A stretch of 64,000 nucleotides of DNA from Pogonophryne albipinna (lineage: Eukaryota > Chordata > Actinopteri > Perciformes > Artedidraconidae): the NCBI GenBank assembly GCA_028583405.1, contig JAPTMU010000091.1, forward strand, positions 185,401-249,400. The letters run 5' to 3'. A model generated the notes under the pieces. That model was not told the DNA's origin. It worked only from the letters and a program-made list of their open reading frames with translations, and ran no database searches. Position 1 is the stretch's first letter. Every line of letters begins with the position of its first letter. A program made the translations under genes and the position numbers. This document shows positions 11,752 through 20,859 of this stretch, one piece after another.

Positions 11752-14700
11752 CGGAGGGAGAGGAGAGAGAGAGATGGAGAGAGAGAGAGAGGAGAGAGAG
11801 AGGAGAGAGACGGAGAGAGAGGAGAGATGGAGAGAGAGAGGAGAGATGGAGAGAGAGAGATGGAGAGAGACACAGAAGGAGAGAGAGAGACGGAGAGAGA
11901 GAGAGAGGAGAGAGAGAGGAGAGAGATGGAGAGAGGAGAGAGAGATGGAGAGAGAGACGGAGAGAGAGAGGAGAGAGATGGAGAGAGAGAGAGGGAGAGA
12001 GAGAGAGAGGAGAGAGAGAGAGAGCGTCAGACACTAAGACACACGGAGGTAAAGACGTCCCTCCACCAGGAAGCGCCGCTCACCCTTCCTGGCTTTGTCG
12101 ATGGACTTCAGTTTCTCCTTGGCCTGGTACACTGCAGTCGCCTGGGGACAGAGAGGACTCATTTAAAGGCTGCTATTATACAATGTTTAGGCAGACATCA
12201 CAGGTCATTGTAGCCGCACCCCCTCTCCTCCAGCTGTTACTAAGGAGACGATGACAGACGGCAGAGAAACACCTTTAAGAATGCTTGTTGTCTGAATGGT
12301 GATTGGCTAAGCTAACGCAGTATATGCTCCGACCGTCCACACTCACAACAACGGCCTGCAGACAGAAACAAACTAACAGCTGATGTTGGTTTTGTGTTTC
12401 GCATTGAAGATGACGTCACGGCTCCGGCTACACTGCGTTGCTATAGTTACCGCCCCAGCTACTAAACTGTAATGGAAACACAGCATAAAGTGAGCCTGGC
12501 CTACCAAGGCCTAACTATACCGTACTAAGCCGTGCGAGGCCCTGCTGTGGAAAAGCGCCATTACTGAGGTTTCAGCGTCTGTTACAGGGCTCACATCTAG
12601 GGTTGGGTACCGCTCTCCGTAGCCTAGAGCCTACTGTATGACTGCGGCGGGGCGGGAAATGTAGCGTTGTACCTACACTTCCTACAGCGTAACCTGAGAC
12701 CAGGGCCGGCCCGTAGCACTGGCGTTATAGATGTTCGCCTAGGGCGCCAGATCTGTGGAGGCGCTGCGCTGACAGCTCTGGGAGGAAAACAAATGTTTTG
12801 ACCGTTGGGGCTCATCCTAATGTTCGGCCTTGATGTAACAACATTCATAATTAAGTAAATGTAACACTCTTTTCACCCCGGTTACACGTTTCATTCGCCC
12901 TGTACGATGGGCGCTGTAAGTGATGAACATGGGGGATGTTGGCTTATCTGGCGCCCGCAGCTCACAGCCAAAGTGCGAGGGAGCGAGGGAGGGAGCGAGG
13001 GAGGGAGCGAGGGAGGGTGCACCGGTACGCACTGTTGTTATTAGCATCTGGTGCTGCTCTAACGGAAGAACAAGATGTTTCTCCAATGATGTGGAGGGAG
13101 AGTCCTCTCCAGTCAGACTGAGAGGCTGATAACTACAGCTCAGTGAGGTAAAGGACTCTGAGGGTTTAGATAGTTCACTTTAGTCTAAGTTCAAACGGTT
13201 TGGTCACAATTTCTGTAAACACATATTTCCAAGGCTCTCCTTTATAATGATTGGGATAAAACAGGTTTGAAATCATTTCAATGTAAACTATAGGACAGAA
13301 AACCAGACATATCGTTTTAAACTGGAGAGAACATAAAATACGTTACATGTATTTGTTATTGGCTATGGGTTATTGGTTATGCTCACATACTTATTTAATT
13401 ATTAAAATGTAACCCGATCTTTTTCATATGGGTGTTTAGAGTTGTGCCCCCTAGATCTAGTCTCTAGTCATTCTGCTTAAAGTGCACCAGATTGAAGCAT
13501 TTTGCTTTAAAATGTTCAAACCTTTCTTCCAGGTTTGCCTGAGAGGCAGATCTGCTGGTTTCTCTCAACAACAACTGTTTTTAAATGGGGGGGGGGTTCC
13601 TTTAAAAGTTGCACTGTTGCAGCTTCAGTGGTTCAGGTTACAGTGAATATAAACAGATTCATGAGAATATTACTGGAAACTAACCTGTGTCAAAGTTTCT
13701 CCAATAAATGTAATTGTTTTGGTGGAAGAAGCGTGTATCACTTTTTTACCCTCCCTCAAAGAATCGGAATTGAAAAGTAGAATCGTGGAAATTCAAACGA
13801 TACCCAACCCTACTCACACCCCTCCCTAAATATCTAATTCACAGACTTTTAAAGCCCTTTCCGCCCAAAGCAAGGACCAATCACAGATCTGGGTCACTAC
13901 TCCAACATCCCGGAGAGCTAACAGTCTTTTTAGAATCCAAGAGGCATTTCAAAAGAGAGAGTAAAAAATACTTTCAATAAACTTTGAGTAAATAAATGCA
14001 GATCCATATTGTGACGCTGCATCCTGACGTTGAGATGCACAGTTTAATTTGAGTAAGCAGATAGGAGACCTTGAAGCTGTCTGTAACCCGTGTACATGTG
14101 CCCTCAGTGGGACGAATGGAGGTGCTCTGAGTGGTGTGTGAAGCCTCACCAGGATGTGCTCGGCCTCCTTCAGCTGTTTCTGCAGCTGCTGGATGTCGCT
14201 GTCTCTCTTCTCCACCTCCTTCTCCAGCAGCTGCATCTCCTCCTGAACCTTCCCCTGCTGCTGAGCCACCTCCATCAGGTCCTGGAGCTCCTGGTCCCTC
14301 TGCACCAGCAGCTCCAGGACCTGAGACACACACGTTAATATATATGATCCTGGTCCCTCTGCACCAGCAGCTCCAGGACCTGAGACACACACGTTAATAT
14401 ATATGATCCTGGTCCCTCTGCACCAGCAGCTCCAGGACCTGAGACACACACGTTAATATATATGATCCTGGTCCCTCTGCACCAGCAGCTCCAGGACCTG
14501 AGACACACACGTTAATATATATGATCCTGGTCCCTCTGCACCAGCAGCTCCAGGACCTGAGACACACACGTTAATATATATGATCCTGGTCCCTCTGCAC
14601 CAGCAGCTCCAGGACCTGAGACACACACGTTAATATATATGACCCTGGTCCCTCTGCACCAGCAGCTCCAGGACCTGAGACACACACGTTAATATATATG

Positions 14701-14970
14701 ATCCTGGTCCCTCTGCACCAGCAGCTCCAGGACCTGAGACACACACGTTAATATATATGATCCTGGTCCCTCTGCACCAGCAGCTCCAGGACCTGAGACA
14801 CACACGTTAATATATATGATCCTGGTCCCTCTGCACCAGCAGCTCCAGGACCTGAGACACACACGTTAATATATATGATCCTGGTCCCTCTGCACCAGCA
14901 GCTCCAGGACCTGAGACACACACGTTAATATATATGACCCTGGTCCCTCTGCACCAGGGAGACAACAAAT

Positions 14971-15005
<35 letters not shown>

Positions 15006-16738
15006 CCGGATGTCCTCCCCAGGCTGCGGAAGCTTCTGGCTCCGGGACAGCGCCAACATCTCGATCAGCTCCCTGAGAGAAACACAAATATCATGTTTTA
15101 TTACTTTATCTACCGCTGATGTGAAGTAGAAGTACTCAGACCTTGTACTTGAGTAAAAGTAGAAGTACTCAGACCTTGTACTTGAGTAAAAGTAGAAGTA
15201 CTCAGATCTTGTACTTGAGTAAAAGTAGAAGTACTCAGATCTTGTACTTGAGTAAAAGTAGAAGTACTCAGATCGTGTTCTTGAGTAAAAGTAGAAGTAC
15301 TCAGATCTTGTACTTGAGTAAAAGTAGAAGTACTCAGATCTTGTACTTGAGTAAAAGTTGAAGTACTCAGATCTTGTACTTTAGTAAAAGTAGAAGTACT
15401 CAGATCTTGTACTTGAGTAAAAGTAGAAGTACTCAGATCTTGTACTTGAGTAAAAGTAGAAGTACCAGAGTGTAGGAATACTCTGTTACAGTAAAAGTCC
15501 TGCTTTCAAAATGTTCCTCAAGTGAAAGTATAAAAGTATTCTCATCAAAATATAGTGAAAGACAGTAAAAGTAGTCGTTGTGCAGATTGGTCCATTTCAG
15601 AATAATATATATGATATGTTTTATAATGATTGATCATGAAAGTGTTCTCAAAGCTGGTGAAGGTGCAGCTAGTCTGAATGGCTTTGTAGACTGCAGGGTA
15701 GCTGGTGAAGGAGCAGCTAGTCTGAATGGCTTTGTAGACTGCAGGGTAGCTGGTGAAGGTGCAGCTAGTCTGAATGGCTTTGTAGACTGCAGGGTAGCTG
15801 GTGAAGGTGCAGCTAGTCTGAATGGCTTTGTAGACTGCAGGGTAGCTGGTGAAGGTGCAGCTAGTCTGAATGGCTTTGTAGACTGCAGGGTAGCTGGTGA
15901 AGGTGCAGCTAGTCTGAATGGCTTTGTAGACTGCAGGGTAGCTGGTGAAGGAGCAGCTAGTCTGAATGGCTTTGTAGACTGCAGGGTAGCTGGTGAAGGT
16001 GCAGCTAGTCTGAATGGCTTTGTAGACTGCAGGGTAGCTGGTGAAGGTGCAGCTAGTCTGAATGGCTTTGTAGACTGCAGGGTAGCTGGTGAAGGTGCAG
16101 CTAGTCTGAATGGCTTTGTCGACTGCAGGGTAGCTGGTGAAGGAGCAGCTAGTCTGAATGGCTTTGTAGACTGCAGGGTAGCTGGTGAAGGTGCAGCTAG
16201 TCTGAATGGCTTTGTAGACTGCAGGGTAGCTGGTGAAGGTGCAGCTAGTCTGAATGGCTTTGTAGACTGCAGGGTAGCTGGTGAAGGTGCAGCTAGTCTG
16301 AATGGCTTTGTAGACTGCAGGGTAGCTGGTAAAGGTGCAGCTAGTCTGAATGGCTTTGTAGACTGCAGGGTAGCTGGTGGATTTACTCCAGGTGGAACTA
16401 AAGTCTGATTCTACACTTGGTTATATTTCACATCATTCATCCAGATCTGTGAAGTAACTAAAGGTATTAAATACATGTAGTGGAGGAAAAGTACACAGTA
16501 CCTCTTTAGTGTACTCAAGTACTGAGTAAATGTGAACGATATAAACACCCGGCTCCTCTCAGATGGGTTCCCCAGGAGAACCACGAACACAGAAACATCC
16601 CTAGAGAGAGCGCCATGAAGCAGGGGGTAATAAAGAGTAATAAAGAGTAATAAAGAGTAAACTGTACCGAGATAAAACCTCCAGATCCTCCAGAACTGAG
16701 AGGAGACGATCTTTAGTGGACTTCTCTACCGCCGCCAT
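8876..16738 (-). CDS. med4: Mediator of RNA polymerase II transcription subunit 4 (7 exons)
   Basis: MED4 belongs to the middle module of the Mediator complex, which links transcription factors to RNA polymerase II in the nucleus. Coding exons, in transcription order: 16738-16668, 15072-15006, 14320-14150, 12141-12084, 11417-11331, 10649-10518, 9048-8876. All have GT/AG borders and matching phases, giving 252 residues (human about 270). It starts [20 protein letters not shown], then has a coiled coil with [20 protein letters not shown], the conserved [20 protein letters not shown] and [20 protein letters not shown], and an acidic serine tail [12 protein letters not shown]. No frame breaks are seen, so it looks functional. 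The introns are filled with satellites and transposons. The coding sequence is G/C-rich compared with its surroundings. Confidence 0.97.
9051..9141. repeat. (GA)n repeat next to MED4 exon 7
   Basis: GAGA and GGGGGAGAGA tracts begin two bases inside intron 6. On the minus strand they give a CT-rich polypyrimidine tract directly before the exon 7 acceptor, so this repeat probably doubles as part of the splice site. Confidence 0.9.
9145..9997. repeat. Degenerate repeats in MED4 intron 6
   Basis: Diverged copies of motifs such as TCTCAGAATTCTGAC and CTGAAAATC fill the intron. Larger modules recur: one with TTGGTTACTGTCTCCGCATC then GGACAGAAGATGAGCAAAAC (9318-9395), and a similar one at 9690-9745. 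These modules contain single versions of the 31-bp unit that is amplified at 9998-10447. Confidence 0.75.
9998..10447. repeat. 31-bp minisatellite in MED4 intron 6
   Basis: Fourteen full units containing GACAGAAGATGTAATGACCG and ending CAGGTGGAAAG start at 9998 and repeat every 31 bp to 10432, followed by a partial unit. They are almost identical. Because 31 is not a multiple of three, open frames of all phases cross the array; they are not genes. Confidence 0.97.
11424..12024. repeat. GA/GGA low-complexity tract filling MED4 intron 4
   Basis: About 600 bases of GAGAGA, GGAGAGAG and GAGATGG units occupy nearly the whole intron between exons 5 and 4. Higher-order repeats of about 100 bases are visible, for example two blocks with GAGACACAGAGAGAGAG. 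The overlapping Arg/Glu and Ser/Leu frames are artefacts. Confidence 0.95.
12598..13812 (+). mobile_element. Non-autonomous hAT element in MED4 intron 3
   Basis: It starts TAGGGTTGGGTACCG and ends CGATACCCAACCCTA. The flanks CTCACATC (12590-12597) and CTCACACC (13813-13820) match at 7 of 8 positions. The interior is closely similar to the copy at 28233-29433, but here the GCGAGGGAGG motif near 12975-13015 is expanded. No transposase frame is present. It sits in MED4 intron 3, opposite to the gene's direction. Confidence 0.9.
14291..14957 (-). repeat. 59-bp array of duplicated MED4 exon 3 splice acceptors
   Basis: Units start at 14291, 14350 and so on to 14940, every 59 bp (11 full steps, then a partial unit). 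On the minus strand each holds a TATTAAC-like branch-point motif, a GTGTGTGTCTCAG acceptor and the first ~30 coding bases of exon 3 ([10 protein letters not shown]). The first unit is the real start of exon 3 (acceptor at 14321-14322). The others lie upstream in intron 2. Only two units differ visibly, by GACCCTGG in place of GATCCTGG. No 5' splice site follows within a unit. Confidence 0.95.
15112..16547 (+). mobile_element. hAT element with two satellites in MED4 intron 1
   Basis: This is the same family as the complete copy at 56019-57461, with worn ends. A 33-bp array (units with AGTAGAAGTACTCAGATC) runs from 15124 to 15470, about 11 units. A 48-bp array (units with GGTGCAGCTAGTCTGAATGG) runs from 15656 to 16375, 15 units. 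The 48-bp period is a multiple of three, so a 16-residue repeat stays open. It has no start context or other sign of being a protein. Confidence 0.85.
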
Positions 16739-16790
16739 GTTGTCTGCGTCTTCTTCTGCGCAGCACGGGAAGTGACGTCAGATACTGCTT
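16739..16790 (-). promoter_or_regulatory. MED4 proximal promoter with CRE/ETS-type site
   Basis: Just upstream of the start codon lies GGGAAGTGACGTCA (16767-16780 on the plus strand). It contains a perfect CRE palindrome TGACGTCA at 16773-16780 next to an ETS-like GGAAGT core. This arrangement is common in TATA-less housekeeping promoters. No TATA box is seen. The site is close to the ATG, so it may overlap the 5' untranslated region. Confidence 0.6.
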
Positions 16791-17555
16791 CTTCTTCTTC
16801 TTCTCTTGCTTTTGGCGGATTTCAAACAACTTAAAAGGTGCATACCGCCACCTACTGTACATGAGTATGAATCATCACATCATTCCAACTCTTTAACTTA
16901 TGCTCTAATCAAAATTAAATTAAAATCAATAAATAAATCAATAAAACCATGAAATAAATAAAAATAAAAATAAATCAATGTTCTTTCCTGACCTAATGTT
17001 AAATTATTTTTCCTATGAATTTAAACAGTGCCTTTCTGGTAGCTCCTCCTTTTGTTCCCAAAACACCAACCACAGGGGCGGACTGGGGGGAAAAGTGGCC
17101 CGGGGATTAATTGACAGACAGGCCCACTTAATGCTCGGCATGTATCGGCCGGCCGGCGACGAAAGTTTGTTACTTAACAAAAAACCCTGCATTTAATGTT
17201 ATTTTGGACCATTATTCATAAAGTAATCACATTACCTGAGCAGCCCTTGAGTTGTCTAGAGCAAAATAGTTACAGCATATATTTAGTGATTTTAATGTTA
17301 ACAGATCTTTGATGCAATAACATTTTGACCCAATTTGCCTGACTTGACGCATGGAATAAAACATGGGCGTAGGAAGCATCCTCAATGTGGGTGAGACAAT
17401 TTAACAGGGGGTGTGGGCAGGTGGTGGACCTCACCTCCTCTAGGGGGGTCCAGGGGCATGCTCCCCCGGGATTTTATTTTTTTTAAATGTTGAAGTTAAA
17501 TGCATCAATCTGGTGCACTTTGAGAGCAAAATTAGAGACTAAATCTATGGCAGTC
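16791..17555. repeat. Mixed fish repeats upstream of MED4
   Basis: CTTCTTCTTCTTCTC then GGTGCATACCGCCACCTACT (16785-16858) is a frequent fish repeat tail. CAGGGGCGGACTGG at 17070 is a hAT-type left end without a visible partner. 17400-17470 (GGACCTCACCTCCTCTAGG) matches, in reverse, a piece at 7455-7500. 17495-17545 recurs at 54845-54895. No gene is seen. Confidence 0.5.
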
Positions 17556-17720
17556 AGTAGGGGCTTGGACTGTGAGCCGTAGGGTCGCCGGTTCAAGTCC
17601 CCGATCAGACCTATTTGGAGTGTGGACTTCTACTTGGAGAGGTCCCAGTTCACCTCCTGCCGTGGTGCCCTTGAGCAAGTGTTATCTGTGTTGGTTATTC
17701 TCACGTCCAGGAGAGAAGCT
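17556..17720 (+). repeat. tRNA-derived SINE
   Basis: A B-box-like GGTTCAAGTCCCC at about 17591 follows GGGGCTTGGACTGTGAGCCG, spaced as in a tRNA-type promoter. The body contains GTGCCCTTGAGCAAGTG, which is typical of fish tRNA SINEs. It is not a functional tRNA gene, because a cloverleaf cannot be completed. Confidence 0.65.
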
Positions 17721-18468
17721 TAAAAGGAGACTAAATTGAGTCTCTGAGATGGGGTCAAATTGGTACTTTAATTAAAAATAAAGGCGCGGTTATGTTACAA
17801 ACAGAATATTTGTTCGACAGGAAAAACAGCTGTGGTTCCTGGCTCTGGCTCTGGCAGGTGAAGAAAGAGGCCGAACCCCCAGGTCCCGCTGTTTTTATAT
17901 CCTCTGCTGGCTCCTCCCTGCGGGCCGGCTCTCCACGTCTTAATGTCCGTTGTTTTACATATCAGAGGATACAGACATTGTATATTCAATATATATCTAA
18001 ACACACCTTTTCTCTTCCTTAACTCTTTCATGACTTTTCATTTAACACATTCTAAACGCTGTAATCAATACTCCAAAAAATACAGGAAATACTTCACAGC
18101 TGGGGTTTCTGGTCGTTCCGGAAGTTGTCACATGCTACCCACATCTGTAAACAATAACGTACCCAAATAAACTGTACCTTCATTTAATATTCAACAACAA
18201 TAATAATATCTCGACGTCTATAGTTGTAGTGTTGAAATCAGTAGGTTTCGGTGTGCAACATCATATCGCTGCTAAATTCACCTCTATAGTAAATGGTATA
18301 TTAGCCACATGCTAAATGCTAACCGGAGATGAAGGATTTTCAGAATAAAAGCTTAACAACTGGTTGTGCACAGGAACTTCTGGTTTTTCAGTATAAAACA
18401 GCTTTTAAACTGACGGTATGTTTTATGGTTCATTATGCTATCAAAACATTGATTTTAATTTCTAACAG

Positions 18469-19178
18469 TCACACTATGTCACACCAGAGGAGAGGATCCC
18501 TGCTAAATTAGAAAAAGTGTTGGATCCTTCTCCTCTGGCTGGTCCACTGACATCCACCTCCACCTCCACAACCACCTCCACACCCGCATCCTCCAAGAGC
18601 ATGGCTCCATCTACGGACTGCCAGGCAAGAGGAGCATCGTCTGATGAAGAGACTTGTAAGTAAACTGACACAAAGTACACCTCAAAGTATGCATTTCATT
18701 AATAACGAACATGTTTTTTTTACAGTAATCCGAGACATATGGGCAGGGAGGAGGAAGGAGACGCTGCGGGCCAAGTATGGTCCATACAAGGTCTACAGTG
18801 AAAATCTTTTGGTCTTGGCCCCGGGAAAGGAGTTGGAGGGAGAAGTAAGCCTACTTTCTAAGAACAATGTACGTATGCAAACTGATCATTCTCTAGAAAT
18901 TGGTTAAAAAGATACTGTTGTATTTATAGATTGTGAATGCCTATCTATCGTGGATTGGGGCCAAAGCTGGGGTATACATTTTTAATTCCTATTTGATGAC
19001 TTCCCTCTGGCAAGGAACCCACAAGGGAGGGTTAAGAAAGGTGACTAGAGTAGGACTAGAAATAAGTGTTTATTTGAACATATGTACTGATGTATGTACA
19101 AATATTTTTCAGTTGGACTTGTCAAAACATGAGGTGGCAGCTGGAGCTGTCTGTGACGGGGCACACTGGACCCTCATT
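18469..19178 (+). pseudogene. ULP1/SENP-like cysteine protease gene, exons with the catalytic His
   Basis: Four exons with good GT/AG borders are visible: 18469-18655, 18726-18844, 18930-18971 and 19113-19178. They encode a Ser/Thr-rich linker, then IRDIWAGRRKETLRAKYGPY, then VNAYLSWIGAKAG, then HEVAAGAVCDGAHWTLI. The final HWTLI is the catalytic-histidine motif of ULP1-type (deSUMOylase-like) peptidases, which occur as multi-copy transposon-linked genes in fish. The next exon should follow shortly. Instead the THAP transposon begins 47 bases later, and the matching exon is at 27378. The upstream start is not seen. Scored as pseudogene because of the insertions, although the splice phases remain joined. 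Confidence 0.75.
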
Positions 19179-20052
19179 GTAAGTAATCTAAAATGTTAAT
19201 GGTCAAGACATTTTTATTTATTTAAAGGTCCCATGTCATGCTTTTCCGGTTATTACCCGTCTCCTTGTGTGTTATGAAGGTGTCCATGCATGTAAACAGT
19301 CTGCAAAGTCAAAACCCCTCAAAGTACACCCTGTAGGGTGGAAAAAGACCTCCCCCAAAAGCCTCGTTGGAGATTTCTCAGTTTCCATTGTTTACTTCCT
19401 GCCCCGCGTGACGTAGCTGCACCGCGTGACGTCACTTCCTCTGCCAGCCGACCATATTAAGTGTCGTAAAACCTGCTTCTTTTCAAAGCTCTATCCAGTC
19501 ATGTCGCGGAGGATCTGTTGCCTGTCTTGTGTGGAGAAATCCACAATGTTTGCAGTGCCGAAGGCAGAACCACGACGAAGTCAGTGGTTGACATTCACTG
19601 TTCCAGCTGATTTACCAGCCGGTACTGTTGTGTGTGCGCGGCATTTCACGGACCAAAGCTTTAAAAACTTAACAATGTTTAGCTTCGGACTTGCAAAGCT
19701 GATATTGGAGGACGATGCTGTTCCTACTTTGTTTGGACCAGCGGGAGATTCGGGTACACAACCTGTAAGTATTCATTGTGGTTTGTGTATTTATTCTGTT
19801 TAAAACAAACAATGTATCTACCACGACTGTGTAAATGCTATGCTATGCTAATGCTATGCTACCGAGGTAAACACGAGGGCTAACGAGCATTCCCAGACCT
19901 CAACACCGATGTTAGCACATGGCCTTACATGTATCTCATAGCAGGAGAATGTCTGCAAACACACACGAAATACTCAGACAGTATACTCCGGGTGATTTAA
20001 CCGTACTGTCAGTAATTACAGTTGCCGTTCGTGTATTCTACCGAGCTACCAT

Positions 20053-20365
20053 TGTGACGACCCCTCCACACCACGTGGGGTGCCGTCCAGGCAGGGGGGT
20101 GTTTTGGTGGGTGTTTACAGGTTCCACGGCTGAGGAGCTGAGGAGCTGATGAGTTGATGAGCTGCAGCTGCGGGAGGGGTAGAAGAGGAGCCAACCCGGA
20201 TACGTCGAGAGACTTCCTGGGGCTCTCTCTCCGAGGCAGTCGGAGGATCTGCTGCTGGTGCCGCATTGTTCACCTTGATTATTTAGTGAAAATAAAAGTC
20301 TCTATTTCACAACCCTCGTCTCGTCTCGCCGGTTCATGTTACAGCCTACGAGCCAGGTTGTAACA
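20053..20365 (+). repeat. 5' LTR of the Gmr1-type retrotransposon
   Basis: A 313-bp segment begins TGTGACGACCCC and ends GGTTGTAACA, with the usual TG...CA borders. It contains AATAAA at 20290-20295. The primer-binding site follows two bases later. No second LTR is seen in the window, because the element is truncated on the right. Confidence 0.7.
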
Positions 20366-20367
20366 TA

Positions 20368-20379
20368 TGGGGGCTCGTC
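20368..20379 (+). other. Primer-binding site, tRNA-Pro type
   Basis: TGGGGGCTCGTC, two bases after the LTR, is complementary to the 3' end of proline tRNA (12 bases). The match then breaks off. This places the LTR boundary and fixes the element's direction. Confidence 0.65.
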
Positions 20380-20859
20380 GCTTTGGATCTGGAAAACGTT
20401 ACAAACCTGATGTCCGTTGATGGGACGGATTTCGCGCAGTTGTTGTCGCGGAAGGCAGCTAATTGTTGGGGAGTAGCGTTACGGGGGTGAGTTATTGCAG
20501 TTGGAATGTACAGGAGTCTGTGTGGCAGAGAGTATAAGCACAGGCATGTTAGTTACCGTGGTTTCTGTCCCTGTTAGGGTTTAGTACGGTCTTCCTTGGA
20601 GGTCGTAGGGGGGGCTGTTAGTGTGGTGTGAAAGTGGTTAGAGCTATTAGCTCGGGAGCACGCCGAGGCTGCAGGTGGAGTTGCCGGTTTTCTGGTCGCT
20701 TCGCTGAGCTTACGGTATAAAGTGTGTAAGTACCCGCCATAACTAGCACCTGAAGACTAGTTGGGGAGTTTAGCTAGTTCCTGTGAGGCAGTTAGAGGGA
20801 CAGGCCGCGGTAGCGTGTGCGGTGCAGGTAGCGTGAACCTGCCATACAGTGTTGTCAAC

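Noticed and set aside
11239..12254. Several long Arg/Glu- or Ser/Leu-rich frames
   Set aside because: They are translations of GA/CT low-complexity DNA in MED4 intron 4.
14291..14957. Repeated exon encoding a duplicated coiled-coil segment
   Set aside because: The units contain intron sequence between the coding pieces and no donor site, so they are not extra coding exons.
15656..16375. Long open frame with a 16-residue repeat (and the same at 56681-57208)
   Set aside because: The 48-bp repeat period keeps every frame open once a unit is open. It lies inside a non-coding hAT element, and the opposite strand is open too.
17556..17640. tRNA gene
   Set aside because: The A- and B-box-like parts are present but a complete cloverleaf is not; the rest matches a SINE body.
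20761..20859. Upstream extension of Gag-Pol from a TTG
   Set aside because: The first ATG in frame is at 20860 and begins the protein-like part; the extension is leader sequence.
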